DNA of 37,960 nt from Candidatus Omnitrophota bacterium (lineage in GTDB: Bacteria > Omnitrophota > Gorgyraeia > 2-01-FULL-45-10), in the NCBI GenBank assembly GCA_903843285.1, contig CAIMPC010000053.1, positions 1 through 37,960 of the forward strand, written 5' to 3'. This document shows, one piece after another, positions 31,490 to 37,960 of the stretch (the first letter of the stretch is position 1; each line of letters opens with the position of its first letter). A program made the position numbers and the translations under genes. Below the pieces are notes generated by a model. That model searched no databases and was not told where the DNA came from. It worked only from the letters and a program-made list of their open reading frames with translations.

Positions 31490-32521
31490 ATGGATAAAAT
31501 CGGTATTAAAGATCTGACTAAGACGGAGCTCGAGGCGAAGCTGAAAGCCCTTGGCGCTGAAGGTTACAGGGCCAAGCAGATATTCAGGTGGCTCTATAAG
31601 GTGGGAGTTAAGTCGTTCGACGAAATGGCTGATATACCCGATAGTTTGCGGCATACGCTAAAGACCAGTTTTCATATTACCCATCCGGTGCTTCTTGACA
31701 GTAAAAGCTCTAAGTCGGATCGAACCACTAAGTACCTGTTGAAGCTGGAGGACGGAAATACTATCGAGACCGTCTTTCTCTCCGAAAGCGATAGGGCCAC
31801 CATGTGTCTTTCCACCCAGGTCGGATGTAAATTCTCATGCAGTTTCTGCGCCAGCGCCCCATTTGGTTTTGTGCGAAACCTTAAGGTGTCGGAGATACTG
31901 GATGAGGCACTATTTATAAAGATGAAAAATCCGCAGGTCCCAATAACTAACCTGGTCTTCATGGGCATAGGCGAGCCATTAGATAACTATGATAATGTAT
32001 TGCGGGCGATAAGATTATTTAACGATCCCGATGCGTTCAATATCGGGGCCAGAAGGATTACTATATCGACATGCGGAATAATACCCGGTATTAAGAAGCT
32101 CGAAAAGGAAGGATTGCAAATAGAGCTCTCCGTTTCGCTGCATTCCGCCGATGATACACTGCGTTCCAAGCTCGTTCCCATAAATAAAAGATATCCGGTA
32201 AAAGAGCTGATGGCCGCCTGTAAAGAATATACAGAACAGACCAACCGTGTTATAACATTTGAATATATATTGATCAAGGGCGCCAACGCTTCCAGTGAGG
32301 ATGCTTTGAAAATTTCGAAGCTCCTCAAGGGTGTGAAATGTAAAGTGAACACGATAGCGTATAACAGCATAAGGATCAAAGATTACACAAATCCGTCGCA
32401 GACAGATATCAGGAATTTTATTAAGATCCTGAAAGACGGAGGCGTTAACGTTACTCATCGTAAGTCTAAGGGCGAAGATATAGATGCCGGCTGTGGACAA
32501 CTAAGGATATCGAGATTGTGA
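31490..32521 (+). CDS. rlmN: 23S rRNA/tRNA adenine-C2 methyltransferase RlmN
   Basis: A 343-residue radical-SAM enzyme that methylates C2 of A2503 in 23S rRNA and A37 in tRNAs. The iron-sulfur cysteines are C113, C117 and C120 (CKFSCSFC). GIGEPLDNY is the SAM-binding motif and C335 in GCGQLR is the methyl-carrying cysteine. CASAPFGFVRNL replaces the common CATGxxGFxRNL, a small change. TATAAT about 45 bp upstream hints at a promoter, but no -35 stands out. Confidence 0.93.
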   Translation: MDKIGIKDLTKTELEAKLKALGAEGYRAKQIFRWLYKVGVKSFDEMADIPDSLRHTLKTSFHITHPVLLDSKSSKSDRTTKYLLKLEDGNTIETVFLSESDRATMCLSTQVGCKFSCSFCASAPFGFVRNLKVSEILDEALFIKMKNPQVPITNLVFMGIGEPLDNYDNVLRAIRLFNDPDAFNIGARRITISTCGIIPGIKKLEKEGLQIELSVSLHSADDTLRSKLVPINKRYPVKELMAACKEYTEQTNRVITFEYILIKGANASSEDALKISKLLKGVKCKVNTIAYNSIRIKDYTNPSQTDIRNFIKILKDGGVNVTHRKSKGEDIDAGCGQLRISRL

Positions 32522-32522
32522 T

Positions 32523-33467
32523 ATGAGACGTGTAGACAAAATAAGAAGGGCTATGGCGTTTTATTTTGCAGTTCTTCTGTTCTGCATACTTCTCCCCGTG
32601 ATATTATCTTATGCGCTTGGCTATAAGATCGATTACCGTCATTTTAAAATCTACAAGACGGGCATACTCTACATATCGAGCCGGCCCGTCGGCGCATCTA
32701 TATGCATAAATGGCAAGATGTGTCAGTCGCTTACGCCGGCCCAGATAGAAGAGCTTAAGCCCGGCGACTATAAGGTGGAGGTGCGTAAAGACGGTTTCTA
32801 TCCGTGGGAGAGGGAGATGGTGGTCAGGCCTAACATGGTGACTAAGGCGGACCGGATTGTGCTATTTCCTATAACTCAGGAAATGAAGGCCATAAGCCGT
32901 GGAGGTATACGGGACTTTACCGCATATGGTAACAGCTTTATATATTACATGAAGAGTTCCGGCCTATTTCGCTCGGATATGGATGGCGGTGACATGAAGA
33001 GATTGTCATCTTACAGTGACTGGCCATATGATATCATCGGTAAGAGATTTTCCGTAGATGGCAATGAACTACTCTTCTTTACGACGTATAAATTAAGCAT
33101 GTTGCACCTACAGCCCGGAGCCATTAAGGTAGACGAGGTATTTACGAGCCAGGATCCCATAATCGATGCCTTCTGGTATCCGAGTGCCGGTTATATAATA
33201 GTCGTAACTCACAGGGATATAATGGTGGTAGAGCTGTCGGACTTCGAAAGACGTAATGCAGTATCATTATATAAATTCAACTCGAGGCCGCGGAGTGTAA
33301 GTTACGATGATAATAAGGGCTCGTTGTATTTTATAGATACCCGCATAGGAGAAGACTCGAAGAACTCCAATTTTTTATATCGTCTCGACCTTAAGCAGAA
33401 GCTGTTCACCGGATTGATGCAATTACTGATAAAGAAAGAGCCGGATGCCGGTTACGAAAAGAGATAG
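32523..33467 (+). CDS. PEGA-domain protein, membrane-anchored
   Basis: A 314-residue protein with one N-terminal helix (about residues 13-33), then a PEGA domain (SSRPVGASICINGK ... LKPGDYKVEVRKDGFYPW, about 52-100) and a beta-propeller-like remainder (about 120-300) with repeated strand-turn blocks such as FWYPSAGYIIVVTH. It probably faces the periplasm or cell surface. It begins one base after rlmN and overlaps the glycosyltransferase by 23 bp, suggesting a shared role in the envelope. Function unknown. Confidence 0.78.
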   Translation: MRRVDKIRRAMAFYFAVLLFCILLPVILSYALGYKIDYRHFKIYKTGILYISSRPVGASICINGKMCQSLTPAQIEELKPGDYKVEVRKDGFYPWEREMVVRPNMVTKADRIVLFPITQEMKAISRGGIRDFTAYGNSFIYYMKSSGLFRSDMDGGDMKRLSSYSDWPYDIIGKRFSVDGNELLFFTTYKLSMLHLQPGAIKVDEVFTSQDPIIDAFWYPSAGYIIVVTHRDIMVVELSDFERRNAVSLYKFNSRPRSVSYDDNKGSLYFIDTRIGEDSKNSNFLYRLDLKQKLFTGLMQLLIKKEPDAGYEKR

Positions 33468-34965
33468 ATTTTATAAAAGGCTATTCGAGATAATCCCCGG
33501 GTTTCTGACATGGGCAACCATGATATCTTTATTTGTGCTCGCGTTTGTCAGACCGTTATGGGTGGCAATATTTGTTATAACGTTCGACCTTTACTGGGTC
33601 ATAAGAATGATGTATTTAAGCATGCTCATGCTCTTTGCGTATCGACGCCTGGCCAGGGAGAGAGTCCTGGACTGGTTTGAAAAATGTAAGGCACTGGGTA
33701 AAACGAACGGTATGGAGTATAGGGATATTTATCACGCAATACTTTTTCCCGCGCATAAAGAAGGTATCGACATATTAAAGCCTTCCATTGAAGCCCTCGA
33801 GAACTCTAACTATCCGAAGAAATCTATGATAGTGATTTTAAGCGTGGAGGAGAGGGCCGGTGAGGAATCAAAGAATAATGCACTCATACTAAAAAGGGAA
33901 CATGAGAATAATTTTAAAGCATTCATCGTTACCGTGCATCCTAAAGATCTGCCGGGTGAAATAAAGGCTAAGGGCGCGAACGCGACCTGGGGAGCGAAGG
34001 CATTAAAGGATTTCTTAGATTTCGAGGGCATCGACTATGAGCAAGTTATAATATCGTGTTTTGATGCAGATACGTGCGCCGATAGAGAATATTTCGGATG
34101 CCTCACATACCATTACATTACGAGCCCGCATAGGACTCGCTCGAGTTACCAGCCCATTCCCGTATATAATAACAACATTTGGCACTGCCGCTCTATAGCA
34201 AGGCTTCTGGAGCTTGGGTCGAGCTTCATGCAGATGATAGAGACAATGAGGATCGAGAAGTTTGTTACATTTTCGAGCCACAGCATGAGTTTCAAGACGC
34301 TTGTTGAGGTCGGGTACTGGCCGCTCGACATGATATCGGACGATTCCGTGATATATTGGAAATGTTTTCTGCATTTTAACGGAGATTATTCTGTCGTACC
34401 GATGTATGTTACGGTTTCGATGGATGTCGCTACGGAAGAACGTATATTACCAACGATAGTGAAGCAATATAAACAGAAGCGCCGCTGGGCATGGGGAATA
34501 GAGAATTTTCCGTATATAGCGGTTGGTTTTATGCACAATAGAAGAATACCGATAATTACCAAAATACGCAGGTCTCTCAATGTGCTGGAGAGCCATTATA
34601 CCTGGGCGGTGTGGGCGGTTATAGTGACATTTGTGGCGCCGCTTACTTTAATATTCGGCGGCGGGTTATTCAGGCAAACCTCCATAGGATATAATCTTCC
34701 GAGCGTATCGGCCACCCTTCTCGATATGTCATTATTAACAATGTTAATCTGTGTGTTCGTTAGCATGAAACTTTTACCGCCCCGGCCGCCGGATGTGAAG
34801 AGGCAGAAACATTTCATAATGTACGCCCAATGGGTAATCGCGCCTCTGGTGGCCACCATATTAGGATCCACGCCTGCGATCGATGCGCAGACGCGCCTCA
34901 TGTTCGGCAAATATATGCACTTTCAGGTAACCGAAAAGAAGCGCCACCATAAAAATAAGACTTAG
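33445..34965 (+). CDS. Membrane glycosyltransferase, GT2 (cellulose/hyaluronan synthase-like)
   Basis: A 506-residue processive-type GT2 enzyme. Two N-terminal helices (about residues 15-65), a cytoplasmic GT-A domain and two or more C-terminal helices (about 385-470). Catalytic motifs: D207-A-D209 (CFDADT, metal and UDP binding), D299-D300 (MISDDS, base) and Q344-x-x-R347-W348 (QKRRW). It would add sugars to a polymer or lipid at the inner membrane. Its start lies inside the PEGA-domain gene, so the pair is co-translated. The sugar is not predictable. Confidence 0.88.
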   Translation: MPVTKRDRFYKRLFEIIPGFLTWATMISLFVLAFVRPLWVAIFVITFDLYWVIRMMYLSMLMLFAYRRLARERVLDWFEKCKALGKTNGMEYRDIYHAILFPAHKEGIDILKPSIEALENSNYPKKSMIVILSVEERAGEESKNNALILKREHENNFKAFIVTVHPKDLPGEIKAKGANATWGAKALKDFLDFEGIDYEQVIISCFDADTCADREYFGCLTYHYITSPHRTRSSYQPIPVYNNNIWHCRSIARLLELGSSFMQMIETMRIEKFVTFSSHSMSFKTLVEVGYWPLDMISDDSVIYWKCFLHFNGDYSVVPMYVTVSMDVATEERILPTIVKQYKQKRRWAWGIENFPYIAVGFMHNRRIPIITKIRRSLNVLESHYTWAVWAVIVTFVAPLTLIFGGGLFRQTSIGYNLPSVSATLLDMSLLTMLICVFVSMKLLPPRPPDVKRQKHFIMYAQWVIAPLVATILGSTPAIDAQTRLMFGKYMHFQVTEKKRHHKNKT

Positions 34966-34969
34966 TGGC

Positions 34970-34997
34970 TTGACTTCCCTGGCGCGAAAATTATATT
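34970..34997 (+). promoter_or_regulatory. Promoter of the small membrane-protein gene
   Basis: TTGACT (34970-34975), 16 bp, TATATT (34992-34997), just after the glycosyltransferase stop. The leader to the gene is about 85 bases and includes short AAACC/GGTTT arms (around 35040-35058). Confidence 0.5.
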
Positions 34998-35090
34998 GCC
35001 GGAGAAAATGTTTTGTGGTAGACTCTGGATACTCATGTGAAACCTTGCAGGGGTTTTATAGCGTAAGAACGAGGTAGAAAAGGAGTGGCC

Positions 35091-35282
35091 ATGGGAAAAT
35101 ACGTAGGTGTAGTCGTAGGGATCATAGCCGTGGCATTCGGTATTATAGGGTTACTCAGCTGGTGGCACTATTTCGCCGCGCTCCTTAAAGGCACTATTCC
35201 TGCAATACTCATATTCGCAGGTGCGGTTGCGGTAATAGCGGGACTCAGTGAAATCAAAGACGAATCCGCTGTAAAAAAATAA
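35091..35282 (+). CDS. Small two-helix membrane protein
   Basis: A 63-residue hydrophobic protein with two predicted helices (about residues 4-24 and 33-53) joined by WWHYFAALLKG and a charged tail. I do not recognise a family. AAGGAG ends 6 bases before ATG 35091, which favours it over the in-frame GTG at 35085. It has its own probable promoter and stands alone before nrdJ. Confidence 0.65.
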   Translation: MGKYVGVVVGIIAVAFGIIGLLSWWHYFAALLKGTIPAILIFAGAVAVIAGLSEIKDESAVKK

Positions 35283-35355
35283 GAATCAAAATAATTCCCC
35301 CCACCAGCCTTAAGAATTTTCAATCCGTTATAATCCAAATTTCCCGACGATAAAA

Positions 35356-35404
35356 AGCACTACTAATGGTGTGATTATTAATTAAACACACAATAAGTAG
35401 CGCT
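35356..35404. repeat. Long interrupted palindrome upstream of nrdJ
   Basis: Nested arms AGC-a-CTACT...AGTAG-c-GCT and GTGTG...CACAC (35369-35373 with 35387-35391) make one interrupted palindrome of 49 bp, ending 5 bp before the nrdJ -35. It could be an operator or the terminator of the small upstream gene; no T run follows. Confidence 0.5.
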
Positions 35405-35409
35405 TATAC

Positions 35410-35438
35410 TTGACTACTCATAATTCATGTGATATCAT
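35410..35438 (+). promoter_or_regulatory. nrdJ promoter
   Basis: TTGACT (35410-35415), 17 bp, TATCAT (35433-35438). Transcription would begin near 35445, about 45 bp before the gene. No cobalamin riboswitch is visible in the leader. Confidence 0.6.
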
Positions 35439-35491
35439 TCTTTCGGTTTGTCTGAAGCGAAAAAATAAAAGATGGAGGCTTGGGAAAGGGA

Positions 35492-37807
35492 ATGGGGAAA
35501 GACGCCGGGATTAATACGAAGTTGTCTGATAATGCAGTGAAAGTTTTGGAGAAGAGGTATTTAAAGAAGGACGATAATGGCAAACCCATCGAGACACCGG
35601 AAGATCTGTTCCGCCGCGTCGCAAAGAATATTGCGACCGCGGATTCGTATTACGGCAAGACGCCCCAGGAAGTGAAGAAGACGGAAGAAGATTTTTATGA
35701 GATGATGACCGATCTCAATTTTCTTCCAAACTCCCCCACCCTGATGAACGCGGGCCGCGAGCTGCAGCAGCTCTCGGCGTGTTTCGTCCTATCGATAGAT
35801 GATTCGATGGAGTCGATATTTGAGACGATAAAAGATACAGCGCTAATTCATAAATCCGGTGGCGGCACAGGTTTCAGCTTCTCGCGTCTAAGAGGAAAGA
35901 ATTCACCGGTAAGATCTACGGGAGGCATATCGAGCGGTCCCGTATCATTCATGAAGGTATTCAATGCCGCCACCCAGGCTGTAAAGCAGGGTGGGACACG
36001 CCGCGGCGCGAACATGGGCATCCTCAGAGTAGACCACCCAGACATTCTCGAATTCATAAAGTGTAAAGAGAATGATAAGGAGATAACGAACTTCAATATC
36101 TCTGTAGCCATCACCGAAGATTTTATAGCCAAGGCGCTTAAGAACGAAGAGTATGATCTGATCGATCCGCGCTCTAAGAAGCCTTGGGGTAGATTGAATG
36201 CCAAAGATGTTTGGGATCTGGTCATAAAAATGGCGTGGCAGAACGGCGAGCCCGGTATAATATTTATAGACAGGATGAACCGTGATAATCCGACCCCTCA
36301 ATGCGGGCAGATAGAGTCGACTAATCCGTGCGGAGAACAACCGCTATTGCCATACGAGAGCTGTAACCTCGGTTCGATCAATCTCGCGAATATGATAAAC
36401 TCCGGCGGCATCGATTGGAATAAACTCGGAGATGTGGTCGAGAAAGCCGTCCATTTCCTCGACAACGTTATAGATATGAACGCCTATCCTTTAAAGAGGA
36501 TAGAAGAGACCACAAAATCCAACCGCAAGATTGGCCTTGGAGTCATGGGATTTGCCGACATGTTATTCATGTTAGGGGTTAAATATAATTCCGATGACGG
36601 CGCGCGCCTTGCCGAGAAAATTATGAAATTTATCTTAGATCGCTCCAGGACCGCCTCTCAGAAATTGGCCGCTGAGAGAGGGGCATTTCCTAACTTCAAG
36701 AAGAGCATATATGATATGAAGGGTGCAAAGCCGCTCAGGAATGCCACCGTGACTACGATAGCTCCGACCGGCACGCTCTCGATCATAGCTAACTGCTCCA
36801 GTGGGATAGAACCCGTATTTGCCATCTCTTACGTAAGGAATATCATGGATAATGTGAAGCTGATCGAGACCCATCCTTATTTTAAGGAAGTCGCGGACAA
36901 AGGGGGTTTCTATAAGCCGGAGTTGATGAACCTGATAGCGCAGAAGGGCACCATTCATGGTATTAAAGAGATACCTGAAAACATCCAGGACTTATTCGTT
37001 ACAGCTCACGATATCGCCCCGGAATGGCATGTGAGGATGCAATCCGCATTTCAGAAGTACACTAATAATGCGGTTTCTAAGACGGTTAACCTACCGCAGG
37101 AAGCGACTCAGGAAGATGTGCGCAAGATATATATGCTCGCCTATGAGAGCGGGTGTAAGGGCGTGACCATTTATAGGGATAATTCTAGGGCGGAGCAGCC
37201 AATGAGTAATCCTCAGGACGCCAAAGGCAAGTCCGATCAGGTACAAGCCGTACCTGTAAAGATAATTCCCAGGCCTCGTCCGAATGTTACAGTAGGAACT
37301 ACTACTAAGATAGCCACAGGTTGCGGAAATCTATATGTCACGATCAATGTAGATGAAAAGGGACTGCCTTTCGAAGTCTTTATGTCGATGGGTAAGGCAG
37401 GTGGTTGCGCTATGAGCCAGCTCGAGGCCCTCGGAAGACTCGTATCGCTTGCCCTCAGGAGTGGTATCGAAGCTACAGCCATAATAGAGCAGATCCGTGG
37501 CATAAGATGTCCTTCGCCCAGCTGGGAGAAGGGGGGCAGAATATTCTCATGCTCGGATGCAATTGCCCGTGTGCTTGAAAGAAGGCTGCAGGGCACCGAT
37601 AAGGCCAGAGCGATGACGGATGTTTCGGATAAGACTAAGGTGGCCATCGAAGAACATGCGACTACCGATTCCAGCGGAGGCGCCTCCAGGCCAAAGAGCA
37701 ATAAAAAAGGTGATATAGTGGGTGTTTGTCCGGATTGCGGAAGCGCTCTATGGCATGTGGAAGGCTGTATGGTGTGTAATTCGTGCGGTTATTCTAAGTG
37801 CGGATAA
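35492..37807 (+). CDS. nrdJ: Adenosylcobalamin-dependent (class II) ribonucleotide reductase
   Basis: A 771-residue class II reductase making deoxyribonucleotides with vitamin B12, without oxygen. Key residues: C97 and C291 form the redox pair, and C280 is the thiyl-radical cysteine, in the N278-x-C280-x-E282 motif (NPCGEQ). The 11-residue step between C280 and C291 matches the family. APTGTLSIIANCSSGIEP lies in the barrel. The C-terminus has an NrdJ_Z-type extension and a zinc-ribbon ending CPDCG...CMVCNSCGYSKCG, whose last cysteines can re-reduce the active site. Start is uncertain: ATG 35492 has GGAGG 14 bases upstream, while TTG 35480 has it only 2 bases away. Confidence 0.93.
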   Translation: MGKDAGINTKLSDNAVKVLEKRYLKKDDNGKPIETPEDLFRRVAKNIATADSYYGKTPQEVKKTEEDFYEMMTDLNFLPNSPTLMNAGRELQQLSACFVLSIDDSMESIFETIKDTALIHKSGGGTGFSFSRLRGKNSPVRSTGGISSGPVSFMKVFNAATQAVKQGGTRRGANMGILRVDHPDILEFIKCKENDKEITNFNISVAITEDFIAKALKNEEYDLIDPRSKKPWGRLNAKDVWDLVIKMAWQNGEPGIIFIDRMNRDNPTPQCGQIESTNPCGEQPLLPYESCNLGSINLANMINSGGIDWNKLGDVVEKAVHFLDNVIDMNAYPLKRIEETTKSNRKIGLGVMGFADMLFMLGVKYNSDDGARLAEKIMKFILDRSRTASQKLAAERGAFPNFKKSIYDMKGAKPLRNATVTTIAPTGTLSIIANCSSGIEPVFAISYVRNIMDNVKLIETHPYFKEVADKGGFYKPELMNLIAQKGTIHGIKEIPENIQDLFVTAHDIAPEWHVRMQSAFQKYTNNAVSKTVNLPQEATQEDVRKIYMLAYESGCKGVTIYRDNSRAEQPMSNPQDAKGKSDQVQAVPVKIIPRPRPNVTVGTTTKIATGCGNLYVTINVDEKGLPFEVFMSMGKAGGCAMSQLEALGRLVSLALRSGIEATAIIEQIRGIRCPSPSWEKGGRIFSCSDAIARVLERRLQGTDKARAMTDVSDKTKVAIEEHATTDSSGGASRPKSNKKGDIVGVCPDCGSALWHVEGCMVCNSCGYSKCG

Positions 37808-37874
37808 CGTGAAATTTGGCGTTAGTGTAAGATTTAGTGGGGTGCTTAGAAGAGAGAAATAATAGTAGCGGTCG

Positions 37875-37905
37875 TTTCTTTCTTTTTGGTTCTTTTTCTT
37901 TCTTT
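37875..37905. repeat. Homopyrimidine mirror repeat (H-DNA-prone)
   Basis: TTTCTTTCTTTTT (37875-37887) is mirrored by TTTTTCTTTCTTT (37893-37905) around GGTTC. Mirror-symmetric pyrimidine tracts can form an intramolecular triplex. Confidence 0.75.
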
Positions 37906-37930
37906 GTGAATAGTGTGAATATGTGGATAA
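37905..37930 (-). promoter_or_regulatory. Tandem DnaA-box-like 9-mers
   Basis: TGTGAATAG (37905-37913), TGTGAATAT (37914-37922) and TGTGGATAA (37922-37930). The last is the exact complement of the consensus box TTATCCACA; the others differ at one or two positions. All three have the same orientation and are back to back. Confidence 0.5.
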
Positions 37931-37960
37931 AAGGCTTGTTTATAAAAATAAAAAAGTGTA

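Larger units (their letters stand above)
37808..37960. other. Non-coding tail, possible replication-origin edge
   Basis: No gene seen. It holds a perfect 13-bp homopyrimidine mirror repeat (37875-37887 and 37893-37905), three tandem DnaA-box-like 9-mers directly after it (37905-37930), and an AT-rich run to the window end. This combination is expected near an origin or upstream of dnaA, but the window stops before that can be judged. Confidence 0.45.

Noticed and set aside
35283..35491. Cobalamin riboswitch before nrdJ
   Set aside because: The stretch lacks the conserved B12-box sequence, and the leader after the promoter is only about 45 bases.
1..37960. CRISPR array or complete insertion sequence
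   Set aside because: No regularly spaced repeats and no transposase or integrase gene were found.

Overview
The window most resembles an anaerobic, Gram-negative-type bacterium of the candidate phylum Omnitrophota (OP3) or a close relative. This is inference from gene content, not from a marker tree. Supporting points are an LptG/LptF lipopolysaccharide permease and a DUF2490 outer-membrane barrel (two membranes), a six-subunit energy-converting hydrogenase-related (Ehr) complex, a cobalamin-dependent ribonucleotide reductase, and phosphotransferase proteins without any sugar permease. No rRNA, CRISPR array or complete insertion sequence is present.

Layout. 1-471 is a gene-free stretch with an orphan promoter/palindrome and worn repeats, followed by a lone AAA ATPase-nuclease gene behind three copies of an 8-bp palindrome. 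A minus-strand cold-shock gene (1916-2116) diverges from the Ehr operon (2276-9239). Then come a DUF2490 barrel gene, a DUF2062 gene, a DedA gene and a second minus-strand cold-shock gene with a terminator in its leader. 11539-12860 is a tRNA cluster (Arg, Leu, Lys, Gly) interrupted by a 5'-truncated DUF3800 gene and a foldable RNA-like region, both enclosed by a perfect 39-bp direct repeat. 13040-22498 is a long, tightly packed operon: PTS IIA, YvcK, HPr, enzyme I, phosphoglucose/phosphomannose isomerase, sugar nucleotidyltransferase, MetK, AhcY and a class II aldolase. It ends at a bidirectional terminator facing the minus-strand comF-lptG pair. 24482-31429 runs malQ, HAD phosphatase, class III aminotransferase, CapK-like ligase, an NSS transporter and its 34-codon small subunit; rlmN, a PEGA-domain gene and a glycosyltransferase follow. 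The window ends with a small membrane protein, nrdJ, and a non-coding tail with a homopyrimidine mirror repeat and tandem DnaA-box-like 9-mers.

How it fits together. Ehr looks like an ion-pumping membrane complex derived from group 4 [NiFe] hydrogenases that has lost three of four metal-ligand cysteines, so it should not be called a hydrogenase. The PTS/YvcK genes look like carbon or cell-envelope signalling placed with sugar-phosphate and S-adenosylmethionine-cycle enzymes. The malQ-to-NSS block combines glycogen/maltodextrin turnover with an undefined amino-group pathway and Na+-coupled uptake.

Most worth a second look: the repeat-bounded DUF3800/RNA unit in the tRNA cluster, the stem-loop element inserted in frame in the Ehr small-subunit gene, two genes that appear to be transcribed without leaders, the cold-shock leader terminator, and the possible replication-origin edge at the right end.
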